Notes: generated from the letters alone by a model not told the origin. A stretch of DNA of 64,000 bases from Rhodococcus sp. B50 (GCF_013602415.1 NZ_WPAG02000003.1:558001-622000); one strand, 5' to 3'; shown: positions 26,410-35,503, counted from the stretch's first letter. Program-made: numbers and translations.

Positions 26410-27038
26410 GAATGCGGGAGCAGAGCTCGAGGTCGTCCCGATTCCGCCGGGAACCCCTGATGTGACGTCACAGATCGCGGCGGCCAAGCGCAACGACCCG
26501 GGGCTGTGGACCGTGCTGGACAACACCAACTTCTGCGGCGGCGTGCTCCGAGGCATCAAGACGGCGGACCGCGAGTCGGAGATCGTGGTGAACGACTGCT
26601 GTGTCGACCCCTCCATCAGCTCCTCCATCCCCGGCGGGTTCGAGGGCGTGCAGGTGGGCACCACGGCCAATCTGGATCCGGCCACAGAGGACATGAAGCT
26701 GTTCCAGGCGGCCATCGACAAATACGAGCCGGGCCTGCGCATCGAGGCGAACGCGGCGGGCGGCTGGCAGCCGGTGCTCGGACTCGCGCTCGCGCTGAAC
26801 GCGGGCGAGGGTGAGGTCACCAAGGAGTCGGTGGCGGAGGGGCTGCGTTCGGCCCCCGCGCTCCCGTACCCCGCTGACCGACGGTGTGCAGTTCCAGTGC
26901 AACGGTCAGGCATTCCCACTCTCACCCAACGTCTGCGCCTCCGAGATCATCGTGGCCACGGCGGACAAGGGCGGAACGCTCGGCGGCTACCGGATCCTGG
27001 AGCCGGACACCGGCTTGTTCGTCCCGCCGTCCAACTGA
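26410..27038 (+). pseudogene. Broken LIV-type ABC substrate-binding protein, C-terminal part
   Basis: A frame opening near 26410 without a start codon reads ELEVVPIPPGTPDVTSQIAA, then DPGLWTVLDNTNFCGGVL and GFEGVQVGTTANLDPAT, like the second lobe of type I periplasmic binding proteins. Near 26870 one indel moves it to another frame (LTDGVQFQCNGQAF, CASEIIVATADKGG) ending at 27038. The signal peptide and first lobe are gone and no permease or ATPase genes lie nearby. Family call is moderate. Confidence 0.6.
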
Positions 27039-27041
27039 GCC

Positions 27042-27073
27042 GAGCCGGTCCCGCCCGCGGGCGGGACCGGCTC
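27042..27073 (+). terminator. Strong terminator hairpin
   Basis: 15-bp perfect arms (27042-27056 and 27059-27073) with a 2-base loop just after the binding-protein stop, followed by TCTCTCG. It could also act between the two convergent units. Confidence 0.8.
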
Positions 27074-27221
27074 TCTCGACTCTGCCGACGACCCGGGCGC
27101 CGAGCATGAGGAGCATCCAATTGCCCCGACACTCGGCCCGTTCGACACATTCAGGCTCGCGATCGCCTGAAACGGGAACCGTCACAGCACCTTCGCACCA
27201 GGCGGTCGGTGACGGACCGTG

Positions 27222-28148
27222 TCAGGGCTTACCGACCACGAGCCGGGACCGGTGCTCCGCCGCCCACTCGGCGAAGGTCTGCAGCTCGAAGCCCCAGCGT
27301 GCGGCGATGGCCGGATCGACCCGGTAGCCCTCGACCGTCAGCCATTCCTGGTTCTGCACGACGCCGGAATGGGTTCCGGCGGACACCGCGTCCGCCGGGG
27401 ATAGATGCGACGCCCGCACGGTGCGTCCAGTCGTCTCGGACAGCACCGCGGCGACCTCCGCCATGGTGAGCGCTTCTCCGGCCAGCGGGATTTCGCTCCG
27501 GTCGAAGCGCGCGGGGTCGGCGAAGACGGCCGCGGCGACCCGACCGATGTCGGAGGCAGCGATCAGGTCCAGTCGGACGTCGGCATCCATCGCCGTGGTG
27601 ATCTCGCCGTCGCCGAGCCGCGGGAACATCGCGGCGACCTTCGGCGGCGCGAAGTTGTCCATCATGAACGCGGGCTTGAGGATCACCCAGTGGGGGAGCG
27701 AGCTGGACCGGACCAGGTCGTTGGCCGCGGCCTTGCCGGTCCAGTACGGCGGCCACCACCGGTTCTCGTCCCAGCCGACGAATGTCTCGTGCTCGTCGGC
27801 GCGGGCGACCGAGGTGTGCACCAGGGTTCGCACCCCAGCCTCGACGGCGGCGTTGACCAGGTGCTCGGCGGCCCGCCGCTCCTGATCGGGATCCTTCGGG
27901 TGTGGCGGCATCTGCATGGAGAAGACCGCCTCGGCGCCGGCGACCGCGGCACGCAGCGAATCCCGGTCGTCGAACCGTCCTCGGTGCAGCCGGACGCCGC
28001 GCTGCGCGAGGGCGAGCGCCGCATCCGACTCGGGATCGCGGACGAGCGCGCGCACCGGCCTGCCCGCCGCGAGCAGCGCGTCGACGACCGCCCCGCCCTG
28101 CGCCCCGGTTGCTCCGGTGACGAGTACGGCTCCGGACTCTTCCATCAT
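27222..28148 (-). CDS. NmrA-like NAD(P)-binding protein
   Basis: 308 residues from ATG 28148, which overlaps the upstream stop (ATGA); ATG 28145 is the alternative with better spacing from AGGAGG. Atypical SDR with VLVTGATGAQGGAVVDALL at residues 8-26, VRALVRDPES and VHTSVARAD, and no YxxxK catalytic pair in the usual place. NmrA-like proteins act as redox sensors or as isoflavone/quinone-type reductases. As the last gene of the coupled operon starting at 32707, an enzymatic role on a ring intermediate is more likely than regulation. Confidence 0.8.
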   Translation of the reverse strand: MMEESGAVLVTGATGAQGGAVVDALLAAGRPVRALVRDPESDAALALAQRGVRLHRGRFDDRDSLRAAVAGAEAVFSMQMPPHPKDPDQERRAAEHLVNAAVEAGVRTLVHTSVARADEHETFVGWDENRWWPPYWTGKAAANDLVRSSSLPHWVILKPAFMMDNFAPPKVAAMFPRLGDGEITTAMDADVRLDLIAASDIGRVAAAVFADPARFDRSEIPLAGEALTMAEVAAVLSETTGRTVRASHLSPADAVSAGTHSGVVQNQEWLTVEGYRVDPAIAARWGFELQTFAEWAAEHRSRLVVGKP

Positions 28149-29134
28149 TCCTCCTGATCGATACGATGAGCGGCCGGGACGAGCCGGGAATTGATCAAAG
28201 ACTGCGCTTCCCGGACGATTCCGGAGACGACCTCGTCCACCGTGGAGATGTCGTGCACCAGTCCCTGAGCCATCCCGACGGTCCACACTCCGTGGTCCAG
28301 GTCGCCGGTTTCGTAGACCTTCCGCCCCCGCATCCCGGCGACGAGTTCGCGGACGTCCTCGAAGGCCGCGCCGCTGCGCAGTAACCCGACCACTTCCCTG
28401 CTGATGGCGTTGCTCGCCACCCGGGAGGTGTTGCGGAGCTCGCGGAAGATCAGGTCGGTGTCCCGGATATCGGCATCCTGAATGCGCTTCTTCACGTTGT
28501 CGTGGATGCCTGCCTCGACGGTACACATGAACCGTGTGCCCATGTTGATCCCCTCGGCGCCGAGTGCCAGCGCGGCGACGAGACCGCGGCCGTCGGCGAA
28601 ACCCCCCGAGGCGATGACCGGGATCTCCAGCTCGTCCACGGCCGCCGGAATCAGGACCAACCCCGGGGTGTCGTCCTCACCCGCGTGGCCCGCGCACTCG
28701 AAGCCGTCGATGCTGACCGCGTCGACGCCGAGGCGCTGCGCGGACAGGGCGTGCCGGACACTCGTGCACTTGTGCACGACGGTGATGCCCGCGGCCTTGA
28801 ACGCCTCGACGTGCTCGCCCGGATTCGACCCCGCGGTCTCCACGACGGTGACCCCGGATTCGATGATGGCCCGGCGGTACTCGGCATACGGCGGCGGCGA
28901 GATCGACGGCAGGATGGTCAGGTTCACCCCGAACGGTTTCGAGGTCAGTGCCCGGCACCGCTCGATCTCCGCGCGCAGCGCATTCGGATCGGGCTGGGTG
29001 AGCGCGGACAGGAAACCCAGCGCGCCTGCGTTCGCGACGGCGGCGACCAGCGGCGCCGTCGCGACCCACTGCATGCCGCCCTGCACGATCGGATGCCGGA
29101 TGTCGAACATGTCGGTGAGCTGGGTGCGGATCAC
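28145..29134 (-). CDS. Nitronate monooxygenase-like FMN enzyme
   Basis: 329 residues from GTG 29134 (GTGA overlap with the hydratase stop). FMN TIM-barrel of the 2-nitropropane dioxygenase family: HPIVQGGMQWVATAPL, FGVNLTIL, GFECAGHAGEDD (His typical of the active site), PVIASGGFADGRGLVAAL, GINMGTRFMCT. Many actinobacterial members in lipid and steroid clusters are not nitronate enzymes but reduce or oxidise enoyl or keto compounds, so the name is only a family label. Confidence 0.83.
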   Translation of the reverse strand: MIRTQLTDMFDIRHPIVQGGMQWVATAPLVAAVANAGALGFLSALTQPDPNALRAEIERCRALTSKPFGVNLTILPSISPPPYAEYRRAIIESGVTVVETAGSNPGEHVEAFKAAGITVVHKCTSVRHALSAQRLGVDAVSIDGFECAGHAGEDDTPGLVLIPAAVDELEIPVIASGGFADGRGLVAALALGAEGINMGTRFMCTVEAGIHDNVKKRIQDADIRDTDLIFRELRNTSRVASNAISREVVGLLRSGAAFEDVRELVAGMRGRKVYETGDLDHGVWTVGMAQGLVHDISTVDEVVSGIVREAQSLINSRLVPAAHRIDQEE

Positions 29135-29895
29135 GGCGCGACCTGCCGGTTCACGAACTCGTGATGCTCGGGGGAGGCCATGCTGTACCGCTCGGTCATC
29201 AGCGAGTGCCCGACCGGCCCGGCGAGACTCTGTTCGAGATACATGTTCAGCGCCCGCTTGGTGTCCTGCAACGCCCCCGCGGGCTGCGTGGCCAGCCGCT
29301 CCGCCACGGCCATGGCCGCGTCGACCACGTCGTCGCGCGGCACCACCCGGTTGACCAGACCCATCGCCTTCGCCTCGTCCGCGCCGACCCGCCCACCGAG
29401 GAGCAGCATCTCCTTGGCTCGCAGCAGCCCGACGTGCAGCGGCCAGGCGACACCGCCGTCCCCGCAGACGAGCCCGACCGCGATGTGCGGGTCGGCGATG
29501 AAGGCCGAGTCGGCCATGACCACGAAATCGCTGAACGCCAGAAAGCTCGCTCCCAGACCGACCGCGGGGCCGTTCACCGCCGCGACGATCGGGAGCGGGA
29601 AGTGAACGAGCTCGACCAGCAGCCGCCGCGCCTCGTCCACATTGCGCCAGCGCCCGGCGGGTTCCAGCGACAGCCGCATCATCTCGTAGTCGCCGCCGGC
29701 GCTGAACGCCTTGCCCGCCCCCGTCACCACGACGCAGCGGGCGTCGGGGTCGGCGGCCAGCTTCGGCCACAGCGAGAGGAAAGCGTGATGCATGCTCACG
29801 CTGGTGGCATTGCGGCTCTCCGGCCGGTTGAAGGTGACCAGTCGTACCGGCCCCCTCGCCTCGACCAGGATCTCCGGTTGGGTGTCGTCTGTCAT
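29131..29895 (-). CDS. Enoyl-CoA hydratase/isomerase family protein
   Basis: 254 residues. Crotonase fold: VTFNRPESRNATS, oxyanion-hole segment GKAFSAGGDYEMM, IVAAVNGPAVGLGASFLAFSDF, and the second catalytic region VGLVCGDGGVAWPL. At the second acidic position there is Asp/Gly rather than the standard Glu, so isomerase, hydrolase or lyase chemistry is possible. Starts 3 bp after the P450 stop. Confidence 0.85.
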   Translation of the reverse strand: MTDDTQPEILVEARGPVRLVTFNRPESRNATSVSMHHAFLSLWPKLAADPDARCVVVTGAGKAFSAGGDYEMMRLSLEPAGRWRNVDEARRLLVELVHFPLPIVAAVNGPAVGLGASFLAFSDFVVMADSAFIADPHIAVGLVCGDGGVAWPLHVGLLRAKEMLLLGGRVGADEAKAMGLVNRVVPRDDVVDAAMAVAERLATQPAGALQDTKRALNMYLEQSLAGPVGHSLMTERYSMASPEHHEFVNRQVAP

Positions 29896-29898
29896 GGT

Positions 29899-31167
29899 TC
29901 AGTTCCCGGTCTCTGCGGTCTGCGGATGGTCCCACCGGACGGGCAGATGCCGACGTCCCCAGAGGTGGTGCTGCGGTACGCGTTCGGAGGGCCCGTCCAG
30001 GCGAAGGTGCGGCAGGCGCGTCCGCAGCAGCTCGAGCGCCCGGTGCCCCTCCGTCCGCGCCAACTGTGCGCCGAGGCAGAAATGCGGCCCGAAGCCGAAG
30101 GCGAGGTGGCGCCGCAGCTCATTCCGCGGTCGATCCAGGTCGAACTCGTCGGGATCGTCCCACTTGCGCGGATCGCGATTGCCCGACCCGAACAGCAGCA
30201 TCACCTTGGAACCGGCAGGTATCGGGCACTCGTCCACCGTGGTGTCCCGCGCTGTGGTGCGGAACAGGCCGAGCACCGGCGGATCCAGGCGCAGGCTTTC
30301 CTCGATCGCGATCTGCACCAGCTTGCCGTCCTCGACCACCCGCTGCCAGCGCGCCGGATCCTCCAGCAGCCGCAGGACGACATTGGTGAGCATCGAGGTG
30401 GTGGTGTCGTTCCCACCGGTGAGGGCCGTGGCCAGCACGTAGCCGATCTCGGCGGACGTGAGGCGCCGGTCGCCGTGGTGCGCGGCGAGCATGTAGCTGA
30501 GCAGATCGTCCGGCAGCGTGTCACCGAGATCGGATTCGTCCGGCTCGGTGATGCCCGCCGCGCGCAGCAGCTCCCGCCGGTGCTCCAGGTGCGGCGCGAA
30601 ATAGGCGTTCAGCCGCCGGACCGCGGGCGCGACCCCCCGCGGGTCGGGAATGTCGAAGGCGCCCAAAAACTCGTCGGTCATCTCCTTGAGCAGCGGCGCG
30701 TCCTCGGGCGGAACGCCGATGAGATGGGCGATGACCCGGATCGGCAGCAGGACGGCGAACTCCGTGGCGAAGTCACCGCTGACCCGGCCCCCGGCGGTCA
30801 TGGAGTCGATGAGTTCGTTGATCGTGGTGTCGATGAGTTCGGCATTGACCGCCCCCGCGCTGGGCGAGAGCCACTTGCGGAACAGCGTGCGGAATTCCCT
30901 GCTTTCCGCGCCGTCGACGTTGAAGCCGATCGGGGGGTTGAACTGAGGGCTGCTCCCGGTCCGCGCCGACCACGTCTCGGCTTCGGCGTCATTGAGCGCC
31001 GCGGTGATGTCGGCGAATCGGGTCAGGCTGTAGAAGGAGGGGTCGAAACCGGTCGTGTGGTGGACCGGGCAGGATTCCCGCGCGCGGCCGTAGGCGCCGA
31101 AGGGGTCGTGGGCGACCTCGGCGGAGAGTGGATTGAAGTCCTCGGTTGTCACGTTGCCGTGTTCCAT
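29899..31167 (-). CDS. Cytochrome P450
   Basis: 422 residues from ATG 31167. I-helix ALTGGNDTTTSML (the acidic-Thr pair as Asp-Thr), K-helix EESLR, and heme loop FGFGPHFCLGAQLAR with the cysteine ligand. It is a soluble bacterial P450 needing ferredoxin and reductase, neither of which is encoded nearby. Its start overlaps the end of the upstream hydratase by 19 bp. It probably hydroxylates the substrate of this operon; CYP family cannot be assigned by eye. Confidence 0.93.
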   Translation of the reverse strand: MEHGNVTTEDFNPLSAEVAHDPFGAYGRARESCPVHHTTGFDPSFYSLTRFADITAALNDAEAETWSARTGSSPQFNPPIGFNVDGAESREFRTLFRKWLSPSAGAVNAELIDTTINELIDSMTAGGRVSGDFATEFAVLLPIRVIAHLIGVPPEDAPLLKEMTDEFLGAFDIPDPRGVAPAVRRLNAYFAPHLEHRRELLRAAGITEPDESDLGDTLPDDLLSYMLAAHHGDRRLTSAEIGYVLATALTGGNDTTTSMLTNVVLRLLEDPARWQRVVEDGKLVQIAIEESLRLDPPVLGLFRTTARDTTVDECPIPAGSKVMLLFGSGNRDPRKWDDPDEFDLDRPRNELRRHLAFGFGPHFCLGAQLARTEGHRALELLRTRLPHLRLDGPSERVPQHHLWGRRHLPVRWDHPQTAETGN

Positions 31168-31871
31168 GCTCGGCCTTTCTTCCGGTGCTCGCGGAGGGCC
31201 TCGGCTTCCAGGCGGAACCCGTCCTCCGGAGTCGTGCGCTCGATCGCGTCGCACAGTTGCTTGGTAGTGGCGGAAAGCGGGGGATCCATGGCCGCCATGC
31301 GGCGGGCGAGATCGGTTGCGCTGTCGAGAAGTTCGGTGTCCGGGACGATGTCGGTCACGAGGCCGAGGCCCAGCGCTGTCTCAGCGGGCAGCGGATCGCC
31401 CGCGAGGATCATCCGCCGGGCCCAGCCCCGCCCGACCGTGAGCGGGAGCCGCACGGTCATCCCACTTCCGCTCATCGCCCCGATCCGCAGGTGGGTGTCC
31501 CGGAAAACGGCTGCCGGGGTGGCGATCAATGCGTCGCAGGCGAGCGCGAGTTCCAGCCCGCCGGTGACCGCTGGGCCGTTGACGGCGCCGACGAGCGGCG
31601 TGGCGAGCCCGCCCAGCCGGCGGATGGCAGCACCGACCAGGTCGCGCGGTGCGTCCGGCCTGCTGAACTCGTCCAGGTCGAGCCCGGCGCAGAAGGCCTT
31701 CCCGGCGCCGGTGAGCACGATGGCCCCGACCGCGTCCGAATCGTCGCAGCGGTCCGCCTCGGCAATCAGCCGGTGGGCCATGTCGCTGGTCAGCGCGTTG
31801 CGATTGGCCGGACGGTTCAGCGTCCAGACCTCCACGCGGCCGGGGACGGCCTCGACTGTCAACTCGCTCAT
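31149..31871 (-). CDS. Enoyl-CoA hydratase/isomerase family protein
   Basis: 240 residues from ATG 31871 (ATGA overlap with the SDR). Crotonase fold: TLNRPANRNALTSDMA, oxyanion hole GKAFCAGLDLDEF, LVGAVNGPAVTGGLELALACD and IGAMSGSGMTVRLPL where the catalytic Glu usually lies. The Glu-poor second site hints at non-hydratase chemistry. The 3' end overlaps the P450 start, which suggests obligatory co-expression. Confidence 0.85.
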   Translation of the reverse strand: MSELTVEAVPGRVEVWTLNRPANRNALTSDMAHRLIAEADRCDDSDAVGAIVLTGAGKAFCAGLDLDEFSRPDAPRDLVGAAIRRLGGLATPLVGAVNGPAVTGGLELALACDALIATPAAVFRDTHLRIGAMSGSGMTVRLPLTVGRGWARRMILAGDPLPAETALGLGLVTDIVPDTELLDSATDLARRMAAMDPPLSATTKQLCDAIERTTPEDGFRLEAEALREHRKKGRAWNTAT

Positions 31872-32707
31872 CGGTATCCGTCCCACAGCACCGAGTAACC
31901 GCCGTCGACGTTGATGGTCTGGCCGTTGACGTAGCCGCCGGCGTCTGAGGCGAGAAGCAGAGCGAGGCCGGCGAACTCGCGCACGTCGCCCACCCGGCCC
32001 GCGGGGCAGCGATCGAGGTAGCGGCGCAGGCGGTCCGGGTCGGACATCACCGATTCGGCCTGCCGGGTGTCGAACAGCGCCGGGGCGATCGCATTCGCGC
32101 GGATGCCGTACTGCCCGTACTCACAGGCCAGGTTCCTGGCCATCTGCACCAGCGCGGCCTTGGTGATGCCGTACGGCCCGTTGTCCGCGCTGCCGAGGGT
32201 CGACCCGATCACCGAGGAGGTCAAGACGATGCGTCCCCAGCCGCGCTCGACCATCCCGGGCAGCACCTCCCGACAGAACCAGTGCGCCGACAGCACACTG
32301 CTCTCCAGGAACTTGGTGAGGGTGCGATCCTCCAGCTCGGTCGTCTCGCCGATCCAGATGTTCATCCCGGCGTGCAGCATGAGCACATCGATTCGGCCCA
32401 ACTCGCGCTTCGCCTGCTCGACCAGCGCCACCACCGCGTCCCGGTGCCCGATGTTGGCTGCGATGGGGTGGGCGCGATCGGCGCCGACCGCGGCGTTCAC
32501 CGCCGCGGCCGCGGCACTGGTTTCGCCGGGATCGCGCCCGACGATCACCACCTCGGCGCCGTGCCGGGCGAGCTCCTCCGCGGCGGCCAACCCCATCCCG
32601 CGCGTCGAGCCGGTCACCAGCGCGACCCGTCCGGTCATGTCGAAGATGTCGCTGTGCCGGGCGGCTTCCGCCTTCGGTTGAGGCGACCCCGTTTGAGTTT
32701 CGGTCAC
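31868..32707 (-). CDS. Short-chain dehydrogenase/reductase
   Basis: 279 residues from GTG 32707; an in-frame upstream start exists but would run into the divergent promoter. TGSTRGMG cofactor motif, LHAGMN in place of NNAG, SSVIGST and YGITK catalytic pair; C-terminal INVDGGYS typical of FabG-like SDRs. First gene of a six-gene coupled operon (SDR, hydratase, P450, hydratase, NMO-like, NmrA-like). Confidence 0.85.
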   Translation of the reverse strand: MTETQTGSPQPKAEAARHSDIFDMTGRVALVTGSTRGMGLAAAEELARHGAEVVIVGRDPGETSAAAAAVNAAVGADRAHPIAANIGHRDAVVALVEQAKRELGRIDVLMLHAGMNIWIGETTELEDRTLTKFLESSVLSAHWFCREVLPGMVERGWGRIVLTSSVIGSTLGSADNGPYGITKAALVQMARNLACEYGQYGIRANAIAPALFDTRQAESVMSDPDRLRRYLDRCPAGRVGDVREFAGLALLLASDAGGYVNGQTINVDGGYSVLWDGYR

Positions 32708-32712
32708 GAGCG

Positions 32713-32721
32713 TTACCGTAA
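32713..32721. promoter_or_regulatory. TTACCGTAA palindrome in divergent promoter
   Basis: A perfect 9-bp palindrome (one central base) 6 bp before the GTG of the minus-strand SDR and 65 bp before the plus-strand hydratase. The same sequence in reverse sense is at 34415. It may be an operator shared by these two units. Confidence 0.45.
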
Positions 32722-32785
32722 TGGGGTAGTCTCGCAAATGCAACGATCGATTCCCGCCGCAGGGCGGGCGGCGGAAGGTTCACTG

Positions 32786-33586
32786 ATGGCGGCTGACGAG
32801 CCACTGCTCCTGGTCTCGACACCCGCGCCCGGCGTGGCGCTGGTGACGTTGAACCGACCCGACCGGCTCAATGCACTCACCTGGCCACTGATCGACGAAC
32901 TGCACAGTGCGCTAAGGGAACTGGACGAGCGCCGCGACCTACGCGCAGTCGTCCTCACCGGCGCCGGCCGCGCGTTCTGCGCGGGGTCCGACGTGGGGGG
33001 CGCGCGCGAGCGCAGTTCGGTCGACATCCCGACCCGGTACGAGGCGCAGCAGCGCACGAGCGGCTTGGCCGTCGCGATCCGCGAGCTCAGGCACCCGGTG
33101 ATCGCCGCGGTCAACGGGCCGGCGGTGGGCGCCGGGTTCGGCCTCGCCCTCGCCGCCGACATCCGGGTCGCCGGCGCCTCGGCCGCCTTCCGCGACGGCG
33201 CGATCCGCATGGGGCTGAGCGCCTGCGAGAGCGGGATCAGTTGGCATCTGCCGCGGCTCATCGGTACCTCGAACGCGCTCGAGCTCATGCTCACCAATCG
33301 ACTGGTTCCGGCCGAGGAGGCCGAGCGGCGCGGTCTGGTCTCGGCGATGTACCCGGACGATCAGCTCCTCGAGCGGGCCGTCGAGTTGGCCGCCGGCATC
33401 GCAGAGTTCTCGCCCTTCGGACTGACCACCACCAAGGAGGTCTTCTGGGCGAATCAGTCCGACAGCTTCCGCGAAGCGGTCGACCGCGAGAATCGCAGTC
33501 AGATCCTCGCGGTCAACACCGCGGACTCCCGGGAAGCCATGACGGCCTTCCTCGAGCACCGCAAGCCCGAATTCCACGGCCGATGA
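32786..33586 (+). CDS. Enoyl-CoA hydratase
   Basis: 266 residues from ATG 32786, preceded by GGAAGG; an ATG at 32738 is in frame but lacks a binding site. Crotonase fold: TLNRPDRLNALTW, oxyanion hole GRAFCAGSDVGG, VIAAVNGPAVGAGFGLALAAD, then MGLSACESGISWHLPRLIG, where the Glu of ACES may be the acid/base residue. First gene of the plus-strand unit leading to the acyl-CoA synthetase and TetR. Confidence 0.87.
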   Translation: MAADEPLLLVSTPAPGVALVTLNRPDRLNALTWPLIDELHSALRELDERRDLRAVVLTGAGRAFCAGSDVGGARERSSVDIPTRYEAQQRTSGLAVAIRELRHPVIAAVNGPAVGAGFGLALAADIRVAGASAAFRDGAIRMGLSACESGISWHLPRLIGTSNALELMLTNRLVPAEEAERRGLVSAMYPDDQLLERAVELAAGIAEFSPFGLTTTKEVFWANQSDSFREAVDRENRSQILAVNTADSREAMTAFLEHRKPEFHGR

Positions 33587-33614
33587 TCAGCCGTTCTTCG
33601 AGAGGAATCGACAA

Positions 33615-34373
33615 GTGGGTCTTCTGACGGGCAAGGTCGCCCTCGTCACCGGCAGTGCGCAGGGCCTCGGCGCCGGCTGCGCGACTGCATTCACCCAGCA
33701 CGGCGCCCGCGTGGCGTGCGTCGACCTGAACCGGGACGGGCTCGAGCGGGCCGCCGCCGAGCTGGTGGCCGGTGGAGCCGAGGCCATCGCACTGCCGTGC
33801 GATGTCGCGAACCGGGAGCAGGTGGACGCCGCCGTCGCCGCCACCGTGCAGAAGTTCGGTCGGCTCGACATCCTGGTCAACGCCGCAATGACGCAGCGGC
33901 TCGTCCGGTTCGACCGGTCCACCGAGGCGGATCTACTCGATGCCTACCGGTCGAGCGTGCTCGGCACCTACAACTTCATGATGGCGAGCTTCCCGCATCT
34001 GAAGGAGAACGGCGGCAAGGTGATCAATTTCGGCTCGGCATCCGGAACTGGCGGCGAGGCGGGAATGGCGACCTACGCGGCCGCGAAGGAGGCGGTGCGC
34101 GGACTCTCCAAGGCGGTAGCGGTCGAGTGGGGCCGCTTCGAGATCGCCGTCAATGTCATCTGTCCCATCGGGACCTCGCCGGCGCACGAGCAGTGGGCGG
34201 CGTCGATCGGCCCCGAGGCCGTCGCGGAGGTGCTGAAGCCGTTCCCGATCAAGCGGATGGGCGATCCGGTGCACGACATCGGCGGCGTCGCGGTCTTCCT
34301 GGCCAGCAGCCTCTCCGACTACATGACCGGCCGCACCCTTTTCGCCGACGGGGGCCGCGGCTCCTTCCGCTGA
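33615..34373 (+). CDS. Short-chain dehydrogenase/reductase
   Basis: 252 residues from GTG 33615 with AGAGGAA upstream. TGSAQGLG motif, VNAAMT in place of NNAG, NFGSASGTG and YAAAK. Closely related by eye to the SDR at 13537, which lies in the opposite-strand operon, so the two operons may handle related substrates. Confidence 0.87.
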   Translation: MGLLTGKVALVTGSAQGLGAGCATAFTQHGARVACVDLNRDGLERAAAELVAGGAEAIALPCDVANREQVDAAVAATVQKFGRLDILVNAAMTQRLVRFDRSTEADLLDAYRSSVLGTYNFMMASFPHLKENGGKVINFGSASGTGGEAGMATYAAAKEAVRGLSKAVAVEWGRFEIAVNVICPIGTSPAHEQWAASIGPEAVAEVLKPFPIKRMGDPVHDIGGVAVFLASSLSDYMTGRTLFADGGRGSFR

Positions 34374-34414
34374 TCCCCAGGCCTGCCGGCCGTTGCTTTC
34401 CGGCCCAGGTCAAA

Positions 34415-34423
34415 TTACGGTAA
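34415..34423. promoter_or_regulatory. TTACGGTAA palindrome at AttH-like gene start
   Basis: Same 9-bp palindrome as at 32713, here touching the ATG at 34423. If that ATG is used, a bound protein would sit on the very start of the gene, which suggests either an internal promoter with a leaderless transcript or a downstream true start. Confidence 0.4.
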
Positions 34424-35490
34424 TGACTGTGACTGAAACTCCGAAAGGACCCACCACCGTGACCGCAACCCTCGCCGGGCTCCCGCAGACCGGATCGTTC
34501 AATCACGGAGCGATCGCCTCCGGCCGCCGCTTCGACCCGGCCGCGGTACTCGCTCAGGACACGACCATCCACGGCCTCGTCCCGGAGGCCGGCTACATCT
34601 GGGGCACCCTGCGCGACGAGGACGGCGGCCTGCACTCGGTCATGCGCCGCGTGCCCGCCGTCCGGGACAACGCCAAGGCGACCGGCGACATCCGCTCGCT
34701 CGGCGGCAAGCTCATCCTGCTGTCCGGCGCGGGCAGTGACCAGCAGCAGCTGCGCCGGGAACCGCGGCACGCGCCGGAGAGCAACGAGCTGTCCCGTCGG
34801 ATGACCGACGCCGGCGCGGTGGAGTTCACGGCGCCCGCCAACGAGCACGGGCGCGAGGTGTCGCTGACGCTCTCCGCCGACAGCCTGGCCTACCGGGAGA
34901 CCGACGTCATCGACGTCACCGGCACCCTGGCTGCGCCGCCACTGCAGTGGTTCCTGCCCGGACCGGACTCCTCGCTGCTCTACCTCACCCAGACCTGGCT
35001 GGTCGAGGGCGAGCTCACCGGCAAGCGGGTGCGTGGCTTCCTGTTCTGGGAGGAGGCGTGGATGCGCGAGGGCGCCAGGCTCTACGTCGACAAGGACCCG
35101 CTGCACGACGCCGAGTACACGACCTGGTACTCGTGGGCCAACCACTACGAGGACGGCAGCTCCGAGGTCGGGCACTTCCTCTACGGCAACGGTGACTTCC
35201 ACGTCGGGATCATCGGGCACAGCGACGGCACGATCACCAGCGCACACACGATGGAGGCGGAGGTGAAGCGCGCCGCCGACGGCTACTGGCACGAGGGTAT
35301 CGACTACACGATCAACGGTGAGGCGTGGCGGGTCGATCCCGATCCCAACGGCCGGATGGAGGGGTTGGGTCGGATTCCCAACCCGCAGCAGGAGGGCCGG
35401 ATGCATCGGGTGGCGGATACCCGCACGCCCGACGTGTGGATGGCCTGGGGCGAGTCGGTCCCCGGCAACGGCGAACGCCGCACCTGGTGA
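34423..35490 (+). CDS. Lipocalin-like AttH/CrtC-type protein
   Basis: 355 residues from ATG 34423; GTG 34459 after GAAAGGA is an alternative. No catalytic motif is obvious. The pattern of long beta-strands with WFLPGPDSSLLYLTQTW, RVRGFLFWEEAW, YTTWYSWANHYEDG and GNGDFHVGIIGHSDG resembles the two-lobed lipocalin domain of AttH and hydroxyneurosporene synthase-like proteins. In catabolic clusters such proteins may bind or hydrate hydrophobic terpene- or steroid-like compounds. Family call is moderate. Confidence 0.6.
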   Translation: MTVTETPKGPTTVTATLAGLPQTGSFNHGAIASGRRFDPAAVLAQDTTIHGLVPEAGYIWGTLRDEDGGLHSVMRRVPAVRDNAKATGDIRSLGGKLILLSGAGSDQQQLRREPRHAPESNELSRRMTDAGAVEFTAPANEHGREVSLTLSADSLAYRETDVIDVTGTLAAPPLQWFLPGPDSSLLYLTQTWLVEGELTGKRVRGFLFWEEAWMREGARLYVDKDPLHDAEYTTWYSWANHYEDGSSEVGHFLYGNGDFHVGIIGHSDGTITSAHTMEAEVKRAADGYWHEGIDYTINGEAWRVDPDPNGRMEGLGRIPNPQQEGRMHRVADTRTPDVWMAWGESVPGNGERRTW

Positions 35491-35503
35491 CTGCGGCCGG
35501 CCG

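Noticed and set aside
29161..31914. A 917-codon open frame on the plus strand
   Set aside because: It is antisense to the P450 and two hydratase genes, which carry clear motifs. Long antisense frames are normal in high-GC DNA.
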